The notes below the pieces were generated by a model, which saw only the letters and a list, made by a program, of their open reading frames with translations, had not been told where the DNA came from and made no database searches. Of a stretch of DNA of 8,645 nucleotides, positions 1 to 5,219 are shown piece by piece. How positions within the stretch are numbered: the stretch's first letter is position 1; each line of letters starts with the position of its first letter. The position numbers and the translations under genes were made by a program. Origin of the DNA: Nitrospinota bacterium (GTDB taxonomy: Bacteria; Nitrospirota; Nitrospiria; Nitrospirales; UBA8639); contig JADFRB010000052.1 of assembly GCA_022561525.1 (NCBI GenBank), positions 1 through 8,645 of the forward strand, written 5' to 3'.

Positions 1-9
1 CACCATAGC

Positions 10-85
10 AGGCTGTTCAAAAAGCATGCCCTGAGTCTTTCCGAAGGGTCACCAGCGGCGTTCTCGAACCTTTTTAAACAGGCCT
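10..85. repeat. Degenerate REP-like palindrome (left copy)
   Basis: The ends are inverted: AGGCTGTTCAAAAAGC (10-25) pairs with CCTTTTTAAACAGGCCT (69-85) with one indel and a few mismatches. Positions 53-66 (CAGCGGCGTTCTCG) are the exact reverse complement of 219-232 in the neighbouring element, and the CTGTTCAAAAAGC arm matches the arm of that element. This is therefore an internally shortened, inverted relative of the element at 131-255. A short dispersed-type motif (29-48) sits inside its left arm. No protein gene is visible in 1-256. Confidence 0.6.
29..48. repeat. Short CCCTGAG...GAAGGG dispersed motif nested in the palindrome
   Basis: CCCTGAGTCTTTCCGAAGGG resembles the CCCTGAGnnTnTCGAAGGG motif that I recall as a scattered intergenic repeat in many bacterial genomes (memory, not searched). 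In the element at 131-255 the corresponding arm has only about 3 nt between the blocks GCCGCTGG and GCTTTTT. Here about 26 nt separate them, and this motif fills that space, so it looks inserted. Confidence 0.4.
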
Positions 86-130
86 GCCCAGCAACTCGTG
101 TCTCGACCAGGACTTTAGATCTGCGCTACC

Positions 131-255
131 AGGGACCTGTTCAAAATGGCCGCCCAGCAAGGCCGCAGGGCCTTTGACGCGCGGAGCGTACACTTAGTAC
201 GTGAGCACGACAAAGGACCGAGAACGCCGCTGGCGGGCTTTTTCAACAGGTCCCT
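131..255. repeat. REP/MITE-like long imperfect palindrome after merR
   Basis: The termini AGGGACCTGTT (131-141) and AACAGGTCCCT (245-255) are perfect 11-bp inverted repeats. Inside them CCTTTG (171-176) pairs with CAAAGG (211-216). The apex is GTAC (188-191), ACTTA, GTAC (197-200). The paired positions keep nearly the same centre throughout, so the whole 125 bp can fold back on itself. It begins 1 nt beyond the merR stop codon and may serve as its terminator, although neither strand has a strong T-run after it. There is no coding potential. Confidence 0.75.
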
Positions 256-256
256 A

Positions 257-628
257 CTAGGAAACGCTCACTTCGCCTGACTTCACACTATATGAATTTA
301 AAATCCCTAAAATGTCCTGAAGTTCGTGTCGAACCTGCTCGACCTTGTCTGAGGGAACCTCTGTTTGGGGCTGGCTTCGGCGCCGTCGCCAATACCGTTT
401 GAGCCCCATAATGGTATACCCTTCTTCGTAGAGCATTCGCTTAATTTCCAACACCGTTTCTATCGATTGGCGATCATAGACACGATGACGTCCCTGGCTT
501 TTTCGAGGGCGCAGAAAACTAAACTCTGATTCCCAAAACCTGAGGACGGAGGCAGGCAACTTCGTGAGCGCACTCACCTCGCCAATTTTAAAAAACGACT
601 TGTCGTCGTACTTGAGCTCAATTTTCAT
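257..628 (-). CDS. Small MerR-family transcriptional regulator
   Basis: This is a 123-residue DNA-binding protein of the short MerR type commonly found next to ihfA. The winged helix-turn-helix spans about residues 13-80. It starts FKIGEVSALTKLPASVLRFW and continues through the wing with RPRK, then YDRQSIETVLEIKRMLYEEGYTI. A basic RRRR stretch (81-84) and a short helical tail (about 94-111) follow. The tail is too short for an effector domain, and no cysteine metal-binding motif is present, so the inducer is unknown. The ATG at 628 is preferred because GGAGG lies 9 nt upstream. A TTG seven codons earlier would place this Shine-Dalgarno inside the gene. The stop is a TAG that forms part of a CTAG at the edge of the palindrome 131-255. 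A further palindrome separates the gene from ihfA. Confidence 0.85.
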   Translation of the reverse strand: MKIELKYDDKSFFKIGEVSALTKLPASVLRFWESEFSFLRPRKSQGRHRVYDRQSIETVLEIKRMLYEEGYTIMGLKRYWRRRRSQPQTEVPSDKVEQVRHELQDILGILNSYSVKSGEVSVS

Positions 629-682
629 TCCCAAAGACCTCCATGTCAATCCCTGACACAGCAGGAGTTTCCGTTAGGAATC

Positions 683-868
683 GTCACTCCTCAGGTCACT
701 TCCCTTTTGTCTCATGACGGCGTTGCTGTGGTGCTCGCAAGCCTTCGGCGTGCACAAACGTGGTGCTCTTCACACCGTGCGGCGCCCTCAAGTATTCCCA
801 ATACGCTCCGGTTCTGCGCTTCTTGCGCCTTGTCCTGAGCCAAAATTGAAGCAAACCTAAGGAGTGAC
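683..868. repeat. Long imperfect palindrome between ihfA and merR
   Basis: This fills the 218-bp ihfA-merR gap. The ends GTCACTCCTCAGGT (683-696) and ACCTAAGGAGTGAC (855-868) are 14-bp inverted repeats with one mismatch, and similarity continues inward (CTTC, TTTTG, CTCA, GGCG blocks). The apex is GTATT (792-796), CCC, AATAC (800-804). The left arm is about 45 nt longer than the right. It contains a 9-nt direct repeat GTGGTGCTC (728-736 and 760-768) and a small hairpin at 737-753, so it may have gained a partial duplication. The right end overlaps the ihfA stop codon by one base. No coding potential is seen. It may serve as the ihfA terminator or as part of an ihfA-merR readthrough leader. 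Confidence 0.7.
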
Positions 869-1143
869 TAGGTATTCACGTATTTTTTAAAAATTTGGCT
901 AGCCCGAAACGTCACCACTCGCCTGGGACTAATGGCAATTTCCTCACCGGTCCGAGGATTTCGTCCCTTGCGCTCGCCCTTGCTTCGAACCATGAAGTTC
1001 CCAAATCCAGCGATCTTGACAGGTTCACCATTCTTGAGCACGGACTTAATCGCATCCAGGACATATTCAACAAGTTCCATGGCTTCGGCTTTCGACACCC
1101 CAACCTTTTCGCAAATCTCGTTGGCAATATCGGCTTTTCGCAT
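868..1143 (-). CDS. ihfA: Integration host factor, alpha subunit
   Basis: This is a 91-residue HU/IHF-family nucleoid protein. The family forms dimers that bend DNA and act as architectural factors in transcription, recombination and replication. It has the full fold: the N-terminal helical pair MRKADIANEICEKVGVSK... (1-40), the GFGNFMVRSKGERKGRNPRTGEE core and beta arm (47-69), and the C-terminal AISPRRVVTFRASQIFKKYVN. The RNPRTGEEI arm tip and the overall length fit IhfA better than HU, but alpha and beta subunits cannot be separated with certainty by eye. The ATG is preceded by AGGAG with 5-nt spacing. A promoter and leader hairpin lie just upstream. The same DNA is also read in another frame as the tail of the cimA frame over 232 nt. 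That tail is not expected to be meaningful. The TAG stop is part of a CTAG at the end of the downstream palindrome. Confidence 0.88.
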   Translation of the reverse strand: MRKADIANEICEKVGVSKAEAMELVEYVLDAIKSVLKNGEPVKIAGFGNFMVRSKGERKGRNPRTGEEIAISPRRVVTFRASQIFKKYVNT

Positions 1144-2648
1144 CGGGACTCCTCACGAAGGGTTCGTATGACACTTCTGGCGTAAAACGCCAGAATTTTC
1201 CCAGCACGGTATCGAGAGAGAGCCGGATTGTCAAGGAAAATACGTGTATAATCAAGCAATTTAACTTCTCGCAATTCTGGGTAAAACTTCTCCAAGGCCT
1301 TACGGAGGGCGTTGTCAATGGCATTAACCGGACCATCCCCCACGGCAGCCGTATGCTCAACGACATGACCCACTTTGACCTTAATGGTGGCTTCCGTGGT
1401 CGGGTCTTCATTGGCACGTTTTTCGACAATGACTCGCAGCCCGAGTAATTCAAAGGCGGGCTGATGCGTGCCCAACGCTTCCCGTACCATGAGTTCAAAG
1501 GAACCCTCTGCGCCCTCGAATTGGTACCCCTCCCGTTCACGATCCTTGAGTTGGGCCAACAATTGTTGCACCTGGGGATGATCCCTCGACAGGGTCACCC
1601 CATATTCCTCAAGCTTATGAGCCACGCCACTCCGTCCCGTGCTTTCGGATACCAATATGCGTTGCCGATTTCCGACCAATTCTGGTCGAACATGCTCATA
1701 CGTCAGCGGGTTTTTTTGAACCGCGTGGATATGGATCCCGCCCTTATGAGCAAAGGCCGCATCCCCAATATACGCCTGACGCTTATTCGGCAACAAATTC
1801 GCAATCTCCGACACATAGAGAGAGACATTGCGAAGATGCTGTAATCGGCCTTCACCCAAGACCGGCTTATTCATCTTCAATTCAAGATTGGCCACAACCG
1901 AGCACAAATTAACATTCCCGCACCGCTCCCCAATGCCATTCATCGTACCTTGGACTTGCCGCGCGCCCATTTGGACGGCGACAAGGGAATTCGCCACGGC
2001 CATGTCCGCATCGTTATGGGCATGGATACCCAGTGGGACTTGGCAGATGTCTTGGACTTTCGGCCAGATGTCTTCAATTTCCCACGGCATGGTCCCACCA
2101 TTGGTATCGCATAATATTATGCGTTCGGCTCCTCCCTCGACAGCACGCCGCACGGTCTCCAGCGCATACTCCTGATCCGCTTTAAACCCATCGAAAAAAT
2201 GCTCGGCATCGTAGAACACCGATTTTCCATGTGAACGAAGATAGGCAACGGAGTCTTGGATTAATTCTAAATTACTCTCCAGCGTGGTACCCAAGGCATC
2301 CGTCACATGCAACGTCCAACTCTTGCCAAAAATGGTAATAAGCCGCGTGTCGGCATCGAGGAGAGCCTTGAGGGTTGGGTCGTCATCCACCGCATTTCCC
2401 GCCTTTCGTGTGGACCCAAAGGCCACAATCTGGGCATGCTGCAGCGGAATGGCCTTGACCCTCTGGAAAAATTCAATATCCCGCGGATTGGCACCAGGCC
2501 AACCCCCTTCGATGAAATGAATCCCCAATTCATCCAATTTTTGCGCGATGCGAATTTTATCATCCACGGAAAAGCTCACATCCTCTGCCTGTGCGCCGTC
2601 CCGAAGCGTCGTATCGTAGATTTCTAATTGAACCGATTCGTTACTCAC
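912..2648 (-). CDS. cimA: (R)-citramalate synthase, C-terminally disrupted
   Basis: CimA condenses acetyl-CoA with pyruvate to (R)-citramalate, the first step of the threonine-independent isoleucine pathway. The frame shows the DRE-TIM-barrel motif YDTTLRDGAQ (11-20), IEGGWPG (46-52), YDAEHFFDGF (146-155), the metal-binding HAHND (209-213), NGIGERCGNVN (237-247) and FAHKGGIHIHAV (299-310). A LeuA-type C-terminal domain (about 380-467) ends at EVKLLDY. The start is a GTG with GAGGG 8 nt upstream. After residue 467 the usual family ending is absent: no KVRVL, no WGTVGVS, no NIIEASW. The remaining 111 residues are read from the ihfA promoter, its leader and 232 nt of ihfA in another frame. The natural last 60 or so residues therefore appear lost by deletion or misassembly. 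Catalytic residues are intact, but folding, dimerisation or feedback control by isoleucine may be altered. The family call is secure; functionality is not. Confidence 0.85.
   Translation of the reverse strand: MSNESVQLEIYDTTLRDGAQAEDVSFSVDDKIRIAQKLDELGIHFIEGGWPGANPRDIEFFQRVKAIPLQHAQIVAFGSTRKAGNAVDDDPTLKALLDADTRLITIFGKSWTLHVTDALGTTLESNLELIQDSVAYLRSHGKSVFYDAEHFFDGFKADQEYALETVRRAVEGGAERIILCDTNGGTMPWEIEDIWPKVQDICQVPLGIHAHNDADMAVANSLVAVQMGARQVQGTMNGIGERCGNVNLCSVVANLELKMNKPVLGEGRLQHLRNVSLYVSEIANLLPNKRQAYIGDAAFAHKGGIHIHAVQKNPLTYEHVRPELVGNRQRILVSESTGRSGVAHKLEEYGVTLSRDHPQVQQLLAQLKDREREGYQFEGAEGSFELMVREALGTHQPAFELLGLRVIVEKRANEDPTTEATIKVKVGHVVEHTAAVGDGPVNAIDNALRKALEKFYPELREVKLLDYTRIFLDNPALSRYRAGKILAFYARSVIRTLREESRCEKPILPTRFAKRLGCRKPKPWNLLNMSWMRLSPCSRMVNLSRSLDLGTSWFEARASARDEILGPVRKLPLVPGEW
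1175..1195 (-). promoter_or_regulatory. Leader hairpin / possible operator of ihfA
   Basis: TTCTGGCG (1175-1182) and CGCCAGAA (1188-1195) form a perfect 8-bp inverted repeat with a 5-nt loop. It lies a few bases downstream of the expected transcription start of the ihfA promoter and 31 nt before the ihfA ATG. It could be an RNA hairpin or a protein operator. Read on the plus strand it is followed by ATTTTCC, which would be only a weak terminator. Confidence 0.5.
1206..1234 (-). promoter_or_regulatory. Predicted sigma70-type promoter of ihfA
   Basis: On the minus strand a perfect -35 box TTGACA (1234-1229) is followed, after exactly 17 bp, by TACCGT (1211-1206), a moderate -10 box. The expected start is near 1199, giving a leader of about 55 nt before ihfA. 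The promoter lies inside the open cimA frame, just beyond the point where citramalate-synthase similarity ends. Confidence 0.55.
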
Positions 2649-2728
2649 GATGGTATCCCTCTTTGAACGAATGCCCTCTGTCCAGCCCTCTATTGTTTCG
2701 AAGTTTCAGGTGATTCGTCAACATCAAA

Positions 2729-2888
2729 GAGCCTGTCCAAGATTAGCGATCGTCGCGAGGGGGTGCTGGTTTGAGTCAGATGTTTCGATCGTTTGAGGCG
2801 AATAGTTGGGCTATTCAACGAAAAGGATCGGAAGATCTGGCCAAATCCAGCACAGCCGCAGTAGATTCGTCTAATCTTGGACAGGCTC
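2729..2888. repeat. 160-bp fold-back (MITE-like) palindrome upstream of cimA
   Basis: The termini GAGCCTGTCCAAGATTAG (2729-2746) and its exact reverse complement (2871-2888) form perfect 18-bp inverted repeats. Further pairs stay in register: GTGCTGG (2763-2769) with CCAGCAC (2847-2853), CAGAT (2777-2781) with ATCTG (2835-2839), CGATC (2786-2790) with GATCG (2826-2830), and the apex GAATAG (2800-2805), TTGGG, CTATTC (2811-2816). The sum of paired coordinates shifts by only one across the element. No target-site duplication is evident. The frame that reads through it (minus strand, 2690-2911) is a palindrome artefact. Confidence 0.8.
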
Positions 2889-3094
2889 CTAGTCCAGATT
2901 ATATGTAACAAGGCTGTTCTCTTTCGTGCGAAATCAACGGAGAGAAATAATGCAGGACGTTAATACGAAAATCGAGGGAAGGGCCAACTGGGTTCTAACC
3001 TTACACAGATGGGGCAGGTCCCGATTGAGGAGCGAATAATAACCCGGCGTCGGATGGGAATGGATTCGGTGATTCTCTGGCAGCCAGAATGCTC
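2889..3094. other. Non-coding space between bactofilin gene and palindrome
   Basis: No convincing gene lies here. A perfect TATAAT on the minus strand (2903-2898) sits just outside the palindrome and could be the -10 box of a cimA promoter, but I see no good -35 box at the right distance. If it is used, the palindrome would be transcribed as part of the cimA leader. TCTGG CAG CCAGA (3076-3088) is a small perfect hairpin on the same side. The block GGGGCAGGTCCCGATT (3011-3026) resembles a widely scattered bacterial repeat motif from memory. Confidence 0.35.
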
Positions 3095-3119
3095 AGGAAG
3101 GGAAAAGGTTTCCCCTCCT
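3095..3119 (-). terminator. Hairpin after the bactofilin gene, terminator-like
   Basis: AGGA (3095-3098) and GGGAAA (3100-3105) pair with TTTCCC (3109-3114) and TCCT (3116-3119), with one mismatch and a 3-nt loop. It begins 5 nt beyond the bactofilin stop codon on the minus strand. No U-tract follows on that strand, so it is a weak intrinsic-terminator candidate or an RNA-stabilising 3' end. Confidence 0.4.
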
Positions 3120-3124
3120 CGAGC

Positions 3125-3550
3125 TTATCGCTTCATTTCAATAGTGCCGTTAAAGATCACCCCTTCTTCAATGGACAATTGTGGGGTGTTCAGTGACCCG
3201 TCCATGTTGGCGGATGACAGCAACAGTATTTTTTCATTGGCGATGATATCGCCGGTGATCTTGCCTTTGCTGATCACGGAACCTGCACTAATCTTCGCGG
3301 TGATGACGGCTTCTTTCCCAACGAGGAGCGTGCCTTCGGTGTGTAACTCGCCTTCTAACCGGCCATCAATTCGTACGCTACCCTTGTAGATGATGGTCCC
3401 TTTGAATTCGACGCCCTGGCCAATGAAGGCGACAATTTTTTCTGTACCAAAGCCAGAGTCGCCCGAGCCGTGATCACCTGGAAAGTCAGTATAGAGGTCG
3501 GTTGGGGGAGTGGACATGGTTTGGGGTTCTTCCAATTCAACAGCAGACAT
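3125..3550 (-). CDS. Bactofilin family cytoskeletal protein
   Basis: This is a 141-residue protein with the bactofilin (DUF583) right-handed beta-helix at about residues 38-138. It is recognisable from the repeating short strands GQGVEFKGTIIYKGSVRIDGRLEGEL (45-69) and then the turns TLLVGKEAVITAKISAG, GKITGDIIANEKI and GVIFNGTIEMK. The first 35 or so residues are acidic and Gly/Pro-rich and probably disordered, as is usual for the membrane- or partner-binding tail. Bactofilins polymerise without nucleotide and scaffold cell-shape, stalk or envelope enzymes. The ATG at 3550 has AGGAGG 7 nt upstream. A second ATG at residue 12 lacks comparable support. The gene lies downstream of lemA on the same strand after a 179-bp gap, so it may be separately transcribed. 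Confidence 0.88.
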   Translation of the reverse strand: MSAVELEEPQTMSTPPTDLYTDFPGDHGSGDSGFGTEKIVAFIGQGVEFKGTIIYKGSVRIDGRLEGELHTEGTLLVGKEAVITAKISAGSVISKGKITGDIIANEKILLLSSANMDGSLNTPQLSIEEGVIFNGTIEMKR

Positions 3551-3729
3551 GTGAGATCCTCCTTATGGGTGGGAACGGCCTTTGGCTTGAAGTGCTCGTT
3601 TTGGAATTTTTTTTAAATGTCTTTAAGATTATCGGTTGTTTTTGAATTTTCTTTATCCTTTTTTTCCGTTATCGTTGATTTCAACGCCTTCCCCTTATCC
3701 CCTTGGTCCCCAAAATCGCCGGATTGATG
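3551..3729. other. A/T-rich gap between lemA and the bactofilin gene
   Basis: No gene is visible. The plus strand is strongly T-rich from 3600 to 3670 (A-rich on the transcribed minus strand). CGTTGA TT TCAACG (3673-3686) is a perfect 6-bp-arm palindrome about 45 nt past the lemA stop. It could be a transcription end or a regulator site. I could not fix a promoter for the bactofilin gene. Confidence 0.3.
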
Positions 3730-4302
3730 CTAAAACTCCACTTTGGGTGCGGTTTTCGTCTCTTCTCCGATCTCAAAATACTCCGCTTTTTCAACCCCAG
3801 CCAATCCCGCATACAAGCTGCCCAGGAGTTTTCGGGTAAAGGTATTGAGCACTCGCACCGTATCGTTGTATCGCTTCCGTTCCACGGCCAGACGGTTTTC
3901 CGTACCTTCCAGTTGATCCTGCAGTTTCAAGAACGATTTGTCCGATTTTAACTCTGGGTAGGTTTCACGCAACACCAAGAGGCGAGACAGAGCTGATTCA
4001 AATCCACCCGCGGCTCGTGCCTTTTCATTGACGGTATTGGCCTGAAAATAGGCCTTACGCGCTTCGGCTACCCCGAGGAAAATCTTTTCCTCTTGCCCGG
4101 CTATGCCCTTTACCGTCTGAACGAGATTCGGGATCAACTCAAACCGACGTTGCAGCTGGTTTTCCACCTGCGCCCATTGGCTTTTGACGCCTTCGTCGAG
4201 CATAATCGCTTGATTATAGCCATTGTACACAGCGCATCCGCCCATCAATCCCAAGATAAGGATTCCACCAAAGATGATTAATAATATGCGTCCTGCACTC
4301 AC
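3730..4302 (-). CDS. lemA: LemA family protein
   Basis: This is a 190-residue LemA-family protein, the usual length. A single N-terminal membrane segment (about 5-25, ILLIIFGGILILGLMGG) is followed by a mostly helical domain. Family signatures are GYNQAIMLDEGVKSQWAQVENQLQRR (28-53), ELIPNLVQTVKG (55-66), EARKAY (80-85) and RYNDTVRVLN (134-143). The GTG at 4302 is chosen because AAGGAGG lies 7 nt upstream. Starting further up would add 30 residues without family character. Cys23 follows LMGG and is only a poor lipobox match, so I read the segment as a membrane anchor rather than a lipoprotein signal. The function of LemA proteins is not firmly known. They often neighbour TPM-domain genes, as here, where the gap is 83 nt. 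Confidence 0.88.
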   Translation of the reverse strand: MSAGRILLIIFGGILILGLMGGCAVYNGYNQAIMLDEGVKSQWAQVENQLQRRFELIPNLVQTVKGIAGQEEKIFLGVAEARKAYFQANTVNEKARAAGGFESALSRLLVLRETYPELKSDKSFLKLQDQLEGTENRLAVERKRYNDTVRVLNTFTRKLLGSLYAGLAGVEKAEYFEIGEETKTAPKVEF

Positions 4303-4385
4303 AGAATAGCCTCCTTCAATCTTACTGATCACTGACCTACAGTAAATTGAAAAATCATTGGAGATGAGTTTACGCGTATCACCTT

Positions 4386-5219
4386 TTACCAACTGGCCCC
4401 GCCACCTCCACCGCCAAAACCACCGCCACCACCAAACGATCCTCCGCCAAACCCGCCACCAAACCCGCCGCCGAAACCGCCCATATGCGTGCTTCGGCCC
4501 ATAAGCCCTCCCATCGCCGAACCAAGGAGCATGCCTCCAACGAGGCCTCCTGCTCCGCCACCCCAGTTCGAATAACCTCGCCGCCGGCGACGCATGTTGG
4601 AAAATAACATGAAGAGGAAAAACAGCGGGACCATCAGGGATCCCAATAAAGACCCCCCGCCTCCACTTCTTCTGGCATTTGGCTGATATCGATAATTAGG
4701 GATGCCCGTGAGTTTCACTTGTTGGGCATCGGCCACTTGATTGGCTGTAATGACCGCTAATTGAAAAATGCCTTCCGAATACTTTCCTTGTTTAAAAAAC
4801 TGTGAGGCCACCGCACGAGAAACCGAACCGGACCATGAGTCCGGCAGCGCGCCTTCCAGCCCATAACCGGTCTGAATACGGACCTTTCGCTCTTTGATGG
4901 CTAACACGATCAGCGCGCCATTGTCCTTTCCCTTCTTCCCAAGCTTCCAGGATTCTGCATGGCGCTGCACAAACCCAAAAAAATCTTCGCCGTCGATGGT
5001 TAGCACGGTGAGCACTTTGACTTGAGCTGAGGTCTTTTGCTCCAGCTCACGAAGCCAGCCTTCTAATTGGCGTTCGGTGGAGGCATCAATGATTCCCGCG
5101 GTATCGACGACAAAGGTGCCAGGGTCTGGAATAGAGACCTCAGCCCATCCAGCGCTACACGGGATGAGAAAAAGAAACAAGATTGTGGCGAGCAGTGTTC
5201 GCAAGGAGAGGATTACCAT
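4386..5219 (-). CDS. TPM-domain (YgcG-type) secreted membrane protein
   Basis: This 277-residue protein has a signal peptide (1-26, hydrophobic core LLATILFLFLIP, likely cleavage after GWA). The TPM domain (PF04536 type, about 35-165) shows FVVDTAGIID, LEQKTSAQVKVLTVLTIDG, KGKDNGALIVLAIKERKVRI and GYGLEGALPD. A transmembrane segment follows (about 191-206, SLLGSLMVPLFFLFMLF), then an RRRR stop-transfer (210-213) and a Gly-rich tail of FGGG repeats ending GASW. The TPM domain should face the periplasm. TPM proteins have been linked to phosphatase-like or envelope and photosystem maintenance roles, but the activity here cannot be inferred. The start ATG overlaps the end of the upstream gene by 7 nt (ATGGTAA) with no strong Shine-Dalgarno, which suggests translational coupling. 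The next gene is lemA, a frequent partner. Confidence 0.85.
   Translation of the reverse strand: MVILSLRTLLATILFLFLIPCSAGWAEVSIPDPGTFVVDTAGIIDASTERQLEGWLRELEQKTSAQVKVLTVLTIDGEDFFGFVQRHAESWKLGKKGKDNGALIVLAIKERKVRIQTGYGLEGALPDSWSGSVSRAVASQFFKQGKYSEGIFQLAVITANQVADAQQVKLTGIPNYRYQPNARRSGGGGSLLGSLMVPLFFLFMLFSNMRRRRRGYSNWGGGAGGLVGGMLLGSAMGGLMGRSTHMGGFGGGFGGGFGGGSFGGGGGFGGGGGGASW
4390..4480. repeat. Low-complexity CCACCGCC-type repeat (Gly-rich tail)
   Basis: Short CCN/GCC-rich units repeat on the plus strand and encode the FGGG repeats of the TPM protein on the minus strand. This kind of tract is prone to slippage, so tail length may vary between strains. Confidence 0.6.

Noticed and set aside
644..649. 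TTGACA on the minus strand upstream of merR
   Set aside because: It ends 15 nt before the ATG and overlaps the Shine-Dalgarno region, so it cannot be the -35 box of the merR promoter.
1..868. CRISPR array or tRNA next to merR
   Set aside because: The repeats here are inverted, few and unequal, with no regular spacers, and I see no cloverleaf.
1067..1540. 157-residue open frame on the minus strand inside cimA/ihfA
   Set aside because: It is a shifted frame of cimA with no family resemblance. I checked whether it restored the lost CimA C-terminus and it does not.
2690..2911. 73-residue open frame on the minus strand
   Set aside because: It lies almost wholly within the 160-bp palindrome, has no Shine-Dalgarno and no recognisable family; open only because of the repeat composition.
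2997..3007. 11-nt AACCTTACACA match to the vapB operator region (7947-7957)
   Set aside because: Matches of this length are expected by chance in a window this size, and the inverted repeat is not present at 2997.
3009..3389. 126-residue open frame on the plus strand
   Set aside because: It is antisense to the bactofilin gene over most of its length and has no family features; its residues mirror the beta-helix codons.
3636..3951. Two short plus-strand frames after the T-rich tract
   Set aside because: They overlap lemA in antisense, lack a ribosome binding site and are of low complexity.
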